Assembly (NCBI GenBank): GCA_017432615.1 | Contig: JAFRIV010000045.1 | Location: 22,939-86,938 of the forward strand | DNA length: 64,000 bases | DNA from: Oscillospiraceae bacterium | Lineage (GTDB): Bacteria > Bacillota > Clostridia > Oscillospirales > Oscillospiraceae | Direction: 5' to 3' | Shown here: piece after piece, positions 49,715-60,800 of the stretch | Layout: each line of letters opens with the position of its first letter | Numbering within the stretch: the stretch's first letter is position 1 | Translations under genes and position numbers: made by a program | Notes under the pieces: model-generated | What the model was told of the DNA's origin: nothing | The model's input: the letters and a program-made list of their open reading frames with translations, nothing else | Database searches by the model: none

Positions 49715-50707
49715 ATGAAGAGAAAAACAAAATACCTGCTGCTGGTTGTAGATCTTCTGCTGATACTTGCTCTTGTGGGAGGGATCTTTCTCTTCCAGAA
49801 AAAAGCCAGCGAGAAAGAGGCAATGGCAATCAGCCAGGAGGATCTTGCAAAGCGTTACGTAAAGACGATTGCCTATCAAGGGCAGGAGTATCCGCTGAAA
49901 CGCAACATCACTTCTGTATTGCTGATCGGGACAGATAATTATATCGATGACAGCAAACAGATTAAAATTGAGGCACATTATAACCAAAATCATGCCGATT
50001 TTCTGGTTATTCTGGTATTTGACCACAGTAAAAAAACAATCACGCCTTTCCAGATATGCCGTGACACGATGTGCGAGGTCCCATGGCTGTCTGTAAACGG
50101 GAAAATTGCCGGCAGGGAAGTGATGCAGATTACTTATGCACACACCTTCGGGACCGGAAAAGAAGACAGCTGCATTAATACACGCAATGCGGTAGAAGGG
50201 CTGATCTACGGGGTACCGATTAACAATTTCCTGGCTTTTACCATGGAAACAGTTCCGCTGGTGAATGATCTGGTAGGCGGCGTAACCGTTACTTTGGAGG
50301 ATGACTTTCCCGGCCTTGGGGAAGAATATGTCAAAGGAGCAACCATTACTTTAAAGGGGAGTGCGGCGCTTCGCTTTGTACGATATCGTGATAGATCTAT
50401 TTTCGGGGATAATTATCGTCGTATGGCGAACCACAGGCTTTATTTAGAGGCTTTTACTGATGCGGCACGCGCGGCAGCTGCAAAAAATCAGGATCTGTTT
50501 ACGGAAGCATTCAAAAAAGTAGAAAAATATCTCTGTACAGACCTGTCCTTAGAACAGTTTTCAGATATGGTTGACAATCTGAATCATTATACGCTGCTTC
50601 CGACTGTATGCCCGACGGGAGAATACAAAATGGGCGAACAGTATGCGGAGTTTTATATGGATGACACGTCACTCTGGTCCGGAGTAAAAGCAACATTTTG
50701 CAGTTGA
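49715..50707 (+). CDS. LytR-CpsA-Psr (LCP) family protein
   Basis: A 330-aa membrane-anchored protein: basic start MKRKTKYLLLVVDLLLILAL with one transmembrane helix, then an extracellular LCP domain. LCP proteins transfer lipid-linked glycopolymers to peptidoglycan. Seen motifs are SVLLIGTDNYIDDS, ADFLVILVFDHSKKTITPFQICRDT, VGGVTVTLEDDFPGLGEEYV and GSAALRFVRYRDR, with the conserved Arg/Asp that bind the pyrophosphate. The ATG at 49715 has only a weak ribosome binding site. It begins a cluster with a membrane SGNH protein and CpsC/D/B, supporting a role in surface polysaccharide attachment. Confidence 0.85.
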   Translation: MKRKTKYLLLVVDLLLILALVGGIFLFQKKASEKEAMAISQEDLAKRYVKTIAYQGQEYPLKRNITSVLLIGTDNYIDDSKQIKIEAHYNQNHADFLVILVFDHSKKTITPFQICRDTMCEVPWLSVNGKIAGREVMQITYAHTFGTGKEDSCINTRNAVEGLIYGVPINNFLAFTMETVPLVNDLVGGVTVTLEDDFPGLGEEYVKGATITLKGSAALRFVRYRDRSIFGDNYRRMANHRLYLEAFTDAARAAAAKNQDLFTEAFKKVEKYLCTDLSLEQFSDMVDNLNHYTLLPTVCPTGEYKMGEQYAEFYMDDTSLWSGVKATFCS

Positions 50708-50774
50708 TTCGATATTCGTTGTATTCGATAAATTGAATGTTATAGACAGAAATATATCTTACGGAGCAAAACAT

Positions 50775-52064
50775 ATGTGGGAAAACAACCATAAAAAAAA
50801 CATTGTTCTGAATATTCTGCTTGTCCTGCTGATCCTTGCCATCGTCGGCGCGCTGGGTTATGCGATGATCCTGGTGCGCGCTCAGACGCGTGAGCATGAT
50901 GAGCAGCTGTCACAGATCTATGTTCAGCAACAGCAGCAGCAGGTTGAGGCCAGACAGGAGTCGCTGACGGCCATTCAGGCGGAATACGAAAAAGATATGC
51001 AGACGGTAGCGGATTATCTTCCGGGTATTGTCTGCTGGGGTGACAGCCTGACGCTGGGCTCATCCGGCAATGTTTCGTACCCGTCGGTGCTCAAAACGTA
51101 TCTGGATACCTACTTCTGTGATATCTATGATTTTCGCAGCACCATTGAAAATGCGGAAGATTATGCCCGCCTGAAGTGGGATGAGTATAAAGTGGATGTG
51201 CCGGTCGTCAATATGGGTGCAGGGCCAGAGAGCAGCCAGACGATCCTCGGCCGAAGCGGGGCGATGCCGTATGTGTTAAAGTCGGATCTTACCATTCCGG
51301 CTGAAGCGGAACCGGTGGAGATCTTCCTTCAGGCGGTGGACGAGAATCCGGTTACCCCCTTGACCGGAGGAAATGCCGGGGTAAACAATGTGACGATCGA
51401 CGGCATTGAAGGCGTTCTGGCCATAGATTCCAGTACCAGCAGTTACAGCAGCACGTACCGATATAATTTCACACGCAGTGTCCCCGGCGAAGAGACGGTT
51501 GTTCCGAAAGGAACCCAGGTCCTTACTGCGGCAACGGATCTCTATCGGAATTATATCCATGTGGTCTGCATCGGTACCTATGGGAAGTTTTCTTCTGCTG
51601 ATGACCTGGTCAATCAGGTCAAACTGCTGCTCTCCAGGCAGACGCAAAACAGCGACCGGTTTATTGTACTCGGCCTTTGTTCCGTGAACGGATATACTTC
51701 CTCTTCGTTCTATATGGATCAGATCGACACTGCGATGATGCAGGCTTTCGGCAACCGGTACATCAATGTGCGTAAATATCTGATGGAAGACGGGCTGGCC
51801 GATGCCGGAATCACACAGACCAGTCAGGATAAGCAGTACATCTCCGCTGGCCGTGTTCCGCTGAGCTTTCTCTCAACTTCCAGCAGCGTCGAGCTGAACG
51901 GAAAAGCCTATACGCTGCTTGGAAAACTGGTATACAGCCGTATGGAGAGCCTTGGGTACTTTGATGAAGTTTATGATGAATTGAGTATCAAAGAGACAAC
52001 CAAGCGGATTCTGAAGGACGACCCGGGCTATTTTGACCGGATCATTAAGAATACGCTGAATTGA
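50775..52064 (+). CDS. Membrane-anchored SGNH-like protein
   Basis: A 429-aa protein with an N-terminal transmembrane helix (NIVLNILLVLLILAIVGALG), a Gln-rich coiled coil (VQQQQQQVEARQESLTAIQA, about 50-75) and an extracellular domain with an SGNH block I, IVCWGDSLTLGSSGNVSYPS. A possible GxN is NMGAGPESSQT. The C-terminal half ends with helical GYFDEVYDELSIKETTKRIL. Such proteins next to LCP and capsule regulators may modify acyl groups on surface glycans. The ATG at 50775 follows GGAG; an upstream in-frame ATG has none. Catalytic Asp/His not confidently assigned. Confidence 0.7.
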   Translation: MWENNHKKNIVLNILLVLLILAIVGALGYAMILVRAQTREHDEQLSQIYVQQQQQQVEARQESLTAIQAEYEKDMQTVADYLPGIVCWGDSLTLGSSGNVSYPSVLKTYLDTYFCDIYDFRSTIENAEDYARLKWDEYKVDVPVVNMGAGPESSQTILGRSGAMPYVLKSDLTIPAEAEPVEIFLQAVDENPVTPLTGGNAGVNNVTIDGIEGVLAIDSSTSSYSSTYRYNFTRSVPGEETVVPKGTQVLTAATDLYRNYIHVVCIGTYGKFSSADDLVNQVKLLLSRQTQNSDRFIVLGLCSVNGYTSSSFYMDQIDTAMMQAFGNRYINVRKYLMEDGLADAGITQTSQDKQYISAGRVPLSFLSTSSSVELNGKAYTLLGKLVYSRMESLGYFDEVYDELSIKETTKRILKDDPGYFDRIIKNTLN

Positions 52065-52112
52065 AGATAACGGATTCATTCAGAACTGAAAAAGCGAGAG
52101 GAATTATCATTT

Positions 52113-52886
52113 ATGGATAAAAACAACCAGGAACTGGAAATAGATCTTCTGAAACTGATAAAAGCCCTGTGGCGCAAGGCGCTGGTCATCCTTCTGGTGG
52201 CAGTGATAGCCGCTTCTGCGGTATTTGCCTATACCCTGTTTTTCATAGATCCCGCCTATGATGCCACAGCGTCCATCTATGTCAACAACAGCTCTTTCTC
52301 CTTCGGGGCCACCAGCTTCTCCATTTCATCGTCAGAACTCTCGGCTTCCAATTCCCTTGTCAGTACTTACATTTACATTTTAAAATCGAGAACGACGCTG
52401 GAAGATGTTATTGCGAAAGCATCTCTTCCCTATAATTATGAGCAGCTGTCCAGGATGGTTACCACAAAGGCAGTGACGGGTACTGCAGCATTTGATGTGA
52501 CGGTGCGCAGCTCCAGCCCGACGGAATCGGAGCTGATTGCCAACACCATCGCAGAGATCCTGCCGGAGCGTATTGCGGAAATTGTCGACGGCAGTTCTGT
52601 GCGGATTGTGGACTATGCCATTATCCCTGCACATCGTTCTGCACCCAGTTACACGAAAAATACCGTCATCGGATTTCTGATCGGAGCCGTACTGGCGGCA
52701 GGTATTTATACGATCCTCTTCCTGATCGAGGAGAGCAACGACGTGGTGATCCATTCTTCCGACGAATTGCGGGAGCTTTATCCGGATATCAAGGTGCTGG
52801 CCATGATCCCGGATATGCGGCTGTCGGAAAAGAAGGGATACTATTATTCCTCCTATTATGGAGACAAAAAGGAAAGGGGGAAGTAA
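52113..52886 (+). CDS. CpsC/YwqC-type chain-length regulator and kinase activator
   Basis: A 257-aa Wzz-domain membrane protein with two transmembrane helices (about 25-50 and 180-200), the outer loop between them rich in Ser/Thr, and a proline-containing second helix. The start EIDLLKLIKALWRKALVILL is typical. In Gram-positives it is the transmembrane adaptor that activates the tyrosine kinase encoded next (3-nt gap). The C-terminal cytosolic tail has a Tyr-rich end (KKGYYYSSYYGDKKERGK) that could contact or be modified by the kinase. Confidence 0.87.
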   Translation: MDKNNQELEIDLLKLIKALWRKALVILLVAVIAASAVFAYTLFFIDPAYDATASIYVNNSSFSFGATSFSISSSELSASNSLVSTYIYILKSRTTLEDVIAKASLPYNYEQLSRMVTTKAVTGTAAFDVTVRSSSPTESELIANTIAEILPERIAEIVDGSSVRIVDYAIIPAHRSAPSYTKNTVIGFLIGAVLAAGIYTILFLIEESNDVVIHSSDELRELYPDIKVLAMIPDMRLSEKKGYYYSSYYGDKKERGK

Positions 52887-52889
52887 GCA

Positions 52890-53603
52890 ATGGCAGATAA
52901 ATCTCGCAGAAGCCGTTCTGAAGCACCGGTGTGTGAACATTTGAGCTTTGCCGCAAAAGAAGCGTTCAAGCGCCTTCGCACAAACCTTGTCATGTCTTTC
53001 CCGGAGGAAGATTCTTCCTGCCATGTCATCGGGGTCACCAGTGCACAGCCGAGTGACGGGAAAAGCACGGTTGCCATTAATCTTGCCTATTCTCTGGCGG
53101 AACTCGGGAAAAAAGTGCTTTTGATTGATGCCGATATGCGCCGACCGACTATCCACACGAAGGCCGGAGTGGAAAAAACTCCCGGGCTGAGTGACCTGAT
53201 GGAAGGAAACAATGCGGTTTCCTCTGCACTGAAAGAGTATCAGAGCAGCAAAGATGATACAGTTTTTGATGTTCTCCCCGGGGGAAAAACACCCGGAAAT
53301 CCTTCGGAACTGCTGAATTCCAACCGAATGTCTTCCCTTTTAAGCGCCCTCTCCTCGGCTTATCAGTATATCGTGATCGACCTGCCGCCCATCGGGGCAG
53401 TGGTGGATGCCATTTCGGTTTCACGGTATATCGACGGGATGCTGGTGGTCATACGTGAAAACAACTGTCCGCGCGGTGCACTGGCGGAGTGCATGCGCCA
53501 GCTGGAATATGCCAGCGTGAATGTCCTCGGCTTTGTTGTGAACGGTGCGCTGGAAGGTTCCGGGAAGAAGTACCAGTACGGTTCTTACAACTATTATTAT
53601 TGA
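52890..53603 (+). CDS. Bacterial tyrosine kinase, CpsD/YwqD type
   Basis: A 237-aa BY-kinase. Walker A TSAQPSDGKSTVAINLAYSL (about 48-67), Walker A' LLIDADMRRPTIHTKAG and Walker B YIVIDLPPIGAVVDAI are complete. The C-terminal autophosphorylation cluster is YQYGSYNYYY with six Tyr. It needs CpsC for activity and controls chain length of surface polysaccharide. It lies between the adaptor and its phosphatase, with 3-nt gaps. Start MADKSRRSRSEAPV follows AAAGGGGGAAG. Confidence 0.92.
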   Translation: MADKSRRSRSEAPVCEHLSFAAKEAFKRLRTNLVMSFPEEDSSCHVIGVTSAQPSDGKSTVAINLAYSLAELGKKVLLIDADMRRPTIHTKAGVEKTPGLSDLMEGNNAVSSALKEYQSSKDDTVFDVLPGGKTPGNPSELLNSNRMSSLLSALSSAYQYIVIDLPPIGAVVDAISVSRYIDGMLVVIRENNCPRGALAECMRQLEYASVNVLGFVVNGALEGSGKKYQYGSYNYYY

Positions 53604-53606
53604 TTT

Positions 53607-54344
53607 ATGATCGATTTCCATTCCCATTTTCTCCCCAATATGGATGATGGGTCAGATGGAATTGAAACCAGTCTCGCAATGCTGCGGGAAAGCCGCCGGC
53701 AGGGGGTAGATCTGATCTGTTCCACCTCCCACTTCTATGCGGATGAAGAAGACCCTGCTTCTTTCCTGGCAAGGAGAGCGGAAGCCTATGAGCGGCTGCA
53801 ATCTGCCATGGAGAAAACCAATGAGGCTTTCCCGGACATTCTCCTGGGGGCGGAGGTCCTGTATTTCCCCGGAATCAGTGTTGCGGAAGAGGTCCGTGAT
53901 CTGTGCCTGGAAGGGACGCCCTTCCTGTTGGTAGAACCCCCGATGATGCCCTGGTCAAATTCCATGATCGATGAGGTGGAGCAGTGCGGAGAGACACTTT
54001 CCTGCATCCCGGTGATCGCGCATATTGACCGTTACATGCGTATGCTGCGGGATGACACGCTGTTCGACCGCGTACAGGGGCGGAGAATGCTGATCCAGGT
54101 CAATGCAAATTACTTCCTCCACCCTCGCTCCCGGGAAGCGGCGGTGGAAGCACTGACAGAGCACCGGTTTCATTTTATCGGCTCGGATTGCCACAATATG
54201 GAATCCCGCCGTCCCAACATGGGCGATGCCGCCCGTGTTGTCTGGGAAGCCGGAGCGTCAGCTGCTTTTCAGACTTTTAATGATCGTCTTAACAAAATGT
54301 TCAGCAGGAACACAAATAAAGAGAATCAGACCCGCAGGGAATAA
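53607..54344 (+). CDS. Tyrosine-protein phosphatase, CpsB/YwqE type (PHP fold)
   Basis: A 245-aa metal-dependent phosphatase that dephosphorylates CpsD. PHP motifs are MIDFHSHFLPNMDDGSDGIE (two His and Asp ligands), CSTSHFYADEED, ILLGAEVLYF, PVIAHIDRYMRM and FIGSDCHNMESRRPNM. It starts 3 nt after cpsD. The trio lacks any glycosyltransferase, flippase or polymerase in the window, so it may act on a distant locus or on the adjacent surface protein system. A terminator overlaps its stop. Confidence 0.92.
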   Translation: MIDFHSHFLPNMDDGSDGIETSLAMLRESRRQGVDLICSTSHFYADEEDPASFLARRAEAYERLQSAMEKTNEAFPDILLGAEVLYFPGISVAEEVRDLCLEGTPFLLVEPPMMPWSNSMIDEVEQCGETLSCIPVIAHIDRYMRMLRDDTLFDRVQGRRMLIQVNANYFLHPRSREAAVEALTEHRFHFIGSDCHNMESRRPNMGDAARVVWEAGASAAFQTFNDRLNKMFSRNTNKENQTRRE

Positions 54345-54364
54345 CATCCCGGCGGGTCTTGTTA
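54328..54364 (+). terminator. Terminator of the CpsCDB operon
   Basis: A 13-bp stem (54328-54340 with 54347-54359, one mismatch) followed by TGTT. Its left arm is inside the last codons of the phosphatase gene. Confidence 0.75.
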
Positions 54365-54489
54365 TGTCTGCCTGGCGGTCAATTTACGGAATTACCGTTT
54401 ATATCGGATGTAAATGTGAAAGATTTGCAAATTATTTGCCGATACGAGCAAAACAGGATGAAAAAAATTGAAATCATAAGGGATTTTTA

Positions 54490-54518
54490 TTGACAGGAAG
54501 ATGTTTATTAAGTATAAT
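54490..54518 (+). promoter_or_regulatory. Full-consensus promoter of the giant adhesin region
   Basis: TTGACA (54490-54495), 17-bp spacer and TATAAT (54513-54518): both boxes match the sigma-A consensus exactly. The expected transcript has a ~318-nt leader before the adhesin ATG, containing a possible small gene and a hairpin. The 498-nt gap 54345-54842 also holds the upstream terminator. Confidence 0.85.
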
Positions 54519-54567
54519 TACTCTGAGGCAGTGTAAAAATGCAAATGGCCTATGAAAGGGATAGTCA

Positions 54568-54720
54568 ATGAAAAACAGAAACATATTGGCAGCGGTGCCG
54601 GATAAAGTTCCCGTTGCTGTCAGTACAAAACGATCTGTTTTAACACAGCGGAACATCTCAGTTTTATTCCTCTGTGATTCTATTGCCCCAAAAAAGTTAC
54701 ATCAGAATATTACCGCGTAA
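54568..54720 (+). CDS. Possible 50-residue leader protein
   Basis: MKNRNILAAVPDKVPVAVST ... PKKLHQNITA, preceded by AAAGGGA 7 nt upstream. It lies 50 nt after the consensus promoter and ahead of a hairpin. No domain was recognised; composition is basic. It may be a leader peptide coupled to attenuation of the adhesin gene, or an accidental frame. Confidence 0.3.
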   Translation: MKNRNILAAVPDKVPVAVSTKRSVLTQRNISVLFLCDSIAPKKLHQNITA

Positions 54721-54732
54721 CCGCGAAATATC

Positions 54733-54763
54733 AAACCTGCCGTGATCTGTTTATGGCGGGTTT
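54733..54763 (+). promoter_or_regulatory. Hairpin in the adhesin leader
   Basis: AAACCTGCC (54733-54741) pairs with GGCGGGTTT (54755-54763), then GTTG. The 13-nt loop is GTGATCTGTTTAT. It could be a weak attenuator between the small frame and the adhesin. Confidence 0.4.
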
Positions 54764-54842
54764 GTTGAATAATCGACAGGTAAAATCTGATTTTTAGCAG
54801 AAATCACTTAGACAAACTTCAAGCAGAGAGGTGCCATATAAA

Positions 54843-57800
54843 ATGAGTAACAACATGTTTAACCGTATCCTTTCCCTTATCCTGGCCTTTGTAATGGTGG
54901 CAGGGGTGTTTCCTGTGTCTGCCCTTGCTGAGGAAGGAGGAAACGACGCGGATCTGAAACAGGACAATTCTCTTGTCATTGTCAGTAATGAGATCGACCT
55001 CAATACCCTGATCCATGGGAGTGATCAGGTCCCCGCAGAAAGCCGGACAAAAGATGTGGTAAAGCTTTCTGACGAGAATGTTGTGATTGATAGCATTACG
55101 GGAGACGAGCTTGCCAATCTCGTTGCGCTTCTCGATCTGGACAGTCAGACTGTCCAGATCGAAAAACGGATGGTGAAGGCTGCCCCTGCGGCAATATCAA
55201 GCAAGGGCACAAACACCGGGTATGCGGCATTCGATATCACCCCGGCAGAAAGTGTTTTATCGGAAGGGCAGACCTATGAAGTCACCGTCCCGGTCGGTGA
55301 TATTGACCTGACTGCGCTTGTCCCTGACGGCGCCTTGTTTGACGGGGTTACCTATACGCTTCTGCATGTTGAGGGCAATACGGCGACAGCGCTTGACAAA
55401 GATGCTTTTACGGTATCGGATGACGGAAATATCATCACATCCTTTACTTTTGCAACAGACTCTTTCTCACCCTTCGTTCTGAAGTATACGGTTGACTTCC
55501 ATTATAACGGCAAAGACTACAGCATCGAGGGGAACAGCCAGATCCTCCTCTCTGCGCTGATCAAAGAACTGAATATCATGAATGGCGACGTGCTGCTGAA
55601 CGTCGCTGATGTTGCGTCTGTACAATTCTCCGATGAACATCTTGTTGCTGTCGAACAGGTCTCCGGATGGATCACCTATAACGATAATACAGATGTTTTT
55701 GTCGGCGAAAAAGACTTCCTCCTTTCCAGCGAGGCGCCATTCACGAGCGAAGAGGCCCTGACCCTGACCCTGACCGACGGAACTGTGATCGAGATCAATG
55801 TGACAGATGATCAGGAAGTTGACCAGGGCGTGACGGCGGGAGTCTATTTTCTGAACGCGGACGGAACACGAACCAGCGCCGCAGAAACAGAATCCGGCAA
55901 TACTCTCAATGCCAGGATCAATCTGAGCAATTCCAGTGTAAACAGCAGCGATGATGCATATGTAAAGATCAGCCTTGCCGGACTGGATGAGTTTGTTACC
56001 CTGAATGAGAAATTCAAGGAAAACGAGTGGGATTCCATCACCTTCCGTGATATGACGACGGGAGACCAGTATTCTATCGGCGTATATTATGACCCTTCAG
56101 ACAAATCCATCACCTACAGCGTGCCGCCCGGAGCTACCGGCATAGCTGCGTTGAGCTTTACTACGCCCAATGGTATTACAGAAAACAACAAGACGCTGAC
56201 GCTGACGCCGACGCTTGTGGATTCGAATTTCCAGCCAATCGAGCCGCAAGAGAATGATGAAATCGGCGAACCGGCTTCCGGCAGATGGACGTCCACTTTC
56301 GGATGGGATCCGGTTGAGAAATATGTCAACAATGCAAAAGAAAATCAGGTCGTTGTAAGGAATAACAATGGAACCCCTGTAATTGATACATGGCTCCGTT
56401 ACGACTATCATGCAAATTCGCTGAACCGGGCGGAAACGGGCGTTCGATGGACGGATCAGGCAATCATAGAAGATACCCTTACGCTGCCTAAGCATATGTC
56501 CTTTACAGGGGATTATACTTGCAATGCAGAAGAAGGAAGGATTTACATCGACGGTGCACCGGAGGATGATAACATCCTGTTTGGCCTGACGCTGAAGGAA
56601 AACATGGAGTGCACCGAACTGTCGATCGACAAAGCAACAAATACAATTCATTACAAAATTGTAGTTACAAACCCCAATAAAAACCGGACTGACGGCCTTG
56701 TAGATGAACTGTCCGGAGAAATGGACAACATTCAGTTTATCACAGAACTGAACGCTGCCGGGATCACGCTTGATCCTGCGTACATTACAGAAGACATGTA
56801 CGGCGAGGAGATCATCAATGCGGTCAGCATTACTGAAACACCAAACAAAGGCACCGAAACGGTAACTTCTGATGATCAGGTAAAGACCAAGACCAAGCAG
56901 GATGATGGCTTCAAACTGGAAAAAGAGAGTGAACAGGACGGCCAGTATGTTGAAGCCGGCAACACCATTGACTATACAATCAGGGTGACCAATACAGGGA
57001 CTGCGACCATTGCTGCGGAGGACAGCATAGTACACGATACGCTGCCCAGCGCAGTGTACCTCCCTGCTGATGAAATTTCAAGGCTGCAGGAAGTGTATGG
57101 CGACAAAATCACCATCGACGGCAATAACATCACCTTCCGGACAGGCGAACTGGCAGCCGGCGGTTCGAGTGAACTGGTTATCCATGCCACAGTCACAGAC
57201 AGCAAAGCACTGGAAAACCAAGGCTATACCAATGAATCCACAATCACCAACACTGCAACCTACAGGGGCCTGAGTGATTATGTTGCCAGCAAGCTGCATA
57301 CAGGGCGTATCACGGCGGAAAAGACCAGTGATATGCCGAACACTATACTTCAAAACGGGGAAACCGTCAATTTTACGCTGACTGCGAAAAATGAGACCGA
57401 CTATAACTACACCGGCGAAGTTACCTTCTCGGATGACTTCCCGGCATACCTGAGAGTAACCATTTACGATGAAACCGGAGCTGACATCACAGCAGCGACT
57501 TATGCGACGACAAATCAAACGATTGAAAGTGGCTGCTATGTCAGGGATTCATTAAATCATCTTGTTCCCGCCACCGTTGTAATCAACGGTGATGGGAGTT
57601 CCAGAATTGTTGTAAAGAAGACAGAGGACGGGATTGCAGCAAACAGCAACTACTCCATTATACTCTCGGCAACGTATGATGAATCCAAGGTCAGAGGGAA
57701 TTTGGACGCGAACGGAAATGTCAAATACACCAATACCGTTGAAATCAACAAGTCACAGGATCATACGGACATCACCGTTGCAGTAGGCAAAATTGACGTG

Positions 57801-60800
57801 GACAAGTATGTTTCCGGTGCTGTAAACAGCGACGGAACCGCAGCAACATCGCCCTTTAGTGATGAAACTGTTGTGACATACACGATCCATGTCACGAATG
57901 ATGCTACGAACCCTTATAAGCACGATATTGTTGTGACAGACACCATGCCCAGGGGACTGGTGCCTGTTGGCTTGACAGTAAACGGTACAACATACACATC
58001 CTGGCAGGATTTTGTGAATGCATTCGGCTGGGAGGAGCAGACCGCTACCATCAGTGACGGGAGCGGCAGTCCGCTGACGACCAGAATCAAGCAGGAAAAC
58101 AACGGCCTGAAGATGACATGGACGATCCCAAATAGCGAGGAAAATCCGATTACATCTGCGACTATCACCTATCAGGCTGTTGTGAAGACCGATGAACTGG
58201 TCAACCCGATGTCAGGCGTGCAAGTAATTGAGAATACTGTAAAAATACCGGGCCGAGAAGATAAAGAAATCATACTTGTCGATGTCAAAGGCGTTGAGAT
58301 CTCCAAAAAAATAGTTGGAGCGAACGGTGAGCTGCTCGACACCATAGAAATCAGTCCGGGTTCCAGAGTTACCTACGAATTGACCATCGAGAATCCGGAA
58401 CATCTCAACACCACCGTGACAGGCATCACCGATTATCTGCCTCAAGGCGGGCCGGATAGTGTCTTTCCGCCTAGCTACTGGCAGCTGGGTATTAATGTAT
58501 TTGTAGATGAAACGACTGATGGGAAAAATCAGTTTGTTCTCAATGCGGCTCCAAATTATAATACCGATGCTGCCGATCCCGGCTTTGGAAAAAGTTACTG
58601 GTTTGACAGCAATCATTATCTTCGGTTTGGAGATATTGACATTACATCTGCTCAGGATAGATTTGTCCAGCGGATCACCCTGGTATATCCGGATGATGCC
58701 ACGGTGCTCCACTCCATGTTTGCAGATACTACCTCGTGGGGACGCCAACAGAAAAATATTTATTCCGTCGACGGTCTGGACCCTGTTGATGTTGACCATA
58801 CAGAACTTTCCAACAAAAAGTATTACGTACAGAAGAGCGTCATTGCGCTGTCGAAAGATCTAACGTATAACTACATAAGTCGCAACAGCAAGGATCTGTT
58901 CAGTATTGGGGATGTTTCCGACGTGTTTTATACCGTGGTGGTAGCGAATACCGGCACGGGTACCCTTCATATTAACTCGTTAACAGATCTTCTGCCGGCA
59001 GAGCTGGAATTTGCCGGGATTGCAGCGAATGATTACAATGCAGGCACGCATAGCTATAATGATCGTAGTATTACAACAATTGATCATTATTCTAACGCAA
59101 ACTATGTGCTTCCTACAGGGTATACCGGGCTGGGCGGCGTGAGCGTCACGGCTATCCCGTCTACAGGAAACACGGTTCTCTTTACCCTGAACGACGACGC
59201 CGGTGTCGACCTGCCGGAGAAGACAATTCTGGCATTTGATATCCAGTGCCATATCAAAGATGACGCTGATCTTGTCAACGGCCAGCCGATCACGAATACC
59301 ATCCAGGCAAATCTGGACAGCGATGCAGCGATGTCGAGGATCCCCATTACGACACAGCGGACACCGGACAACAGCGTTCAGAACAACGGCGGATGTGAAG
59401 TCGTTTCCAATGACGGCAGCAGCCAGACGGCGGAATCTTCCGTTTCGATTCACCCCAGCAATATTGCTGTACCCGGTATTCTGAAGAAGGCTATCGCTTA
59501 CAAGTCTCAGAATGATACTGAGTGGACGAACCTGAACGATAACACGACCAATATCAACAGCCAGAGCGAGGTCAAGTGGAAGATCACGCTCTACAATGAC
59601 GGCACTGTGCCCCTTGATCAGGGCTACACGCTTTCGGATTCGATCTATGAACATCATTACCTAAGCGGAATTGAGTCATTCACAATCAATGGCAGCCCCA
59701 GGGATGTAAATGCCGACCCGTTTACGACGTATACGACGACAAAAGAGGGGCACTACAACAAGTATGTGTTCACATTCCTGGCGGGAGAGCCATACGTCAT
59801 TCCTGCAGGAGGAAAAGCGGAACTGGTCATCGTAACCTCCTTTACAACCGGCCAGTACCAGGGCCAGCTGGATAACGAGGCAGTTTTCTCGCCAGTCCAG
59901 AGCTGGGATTCCAACCGCGTGATTCACGGCCAGCTGGAGAAGAATGAGGCTGGTACGGAGTATGTAGGGGTATCCTCGCTGGATTATGTAAACATGCTTG
60001 GGGATGGCGCAACCATGTCTTACAAGGTCGTAGCCGAGAAGAACGACCCGACAAACAAGGCGTTCAGCTATGACATCGCAACGGGCATGAATTTCATTAC
60101 CATTGATGGTACAGAACAGACAGTAACGTATACCAACCATGTTCAGAACCTCTCAAATGCCACGTTCAAAAAGTTTGTCATGATCGACCGTATGCCTGAG
60201 ATCAACGACACGGGCGTGGTAAATGCCAGCGAACACCGCGGTTCAGAGTATTCGATGGAGTTTGCTGTACCCCTGAATCTCTCACTGACATTCCGGAACA
60301 GCGATGGAACAGAGTCCCTCCCGCTGAAAAGTGAAGATTACACGATAGAGTATTCAAATAAAACAGCCTACACGACAGAGGACTGGGAAGGCACCAGCAG
60401 CTGGAGCGGAAGCGCTGCGGGCGCAAAATCCTTCCGCTTAAAGCTGAATGCCGATTCTCTGACAGCAAAGATCAATGCGCTGGAGAGCAGCACACTGCCT
60501 GAAGCCGTATTCCCGTCCCAGTGGGTGCTGGAAGTCAGCTATGACGGCAGACCGAGTTCTGACGGGACTGCCGGCCAGTATGCATGGAATTCCTTCGGCT
60601 ATCACTACACGACTGCGGCAGATGTACCCCTTTCTGCTGAACCGCCGAAGGTGGGCGTGAGGATAAAGCCCCTGCCGGTGCTCAAAAAACAGGTTGTGGA
60701 CAGCCAGGGTGTCGATCAGGGCATCGACACCAGCGTGCAGTTTACGTATAAGTTCTATGAAGGTGCACATACCCTCGAAGATCTGGAATCGCTGACGCCC

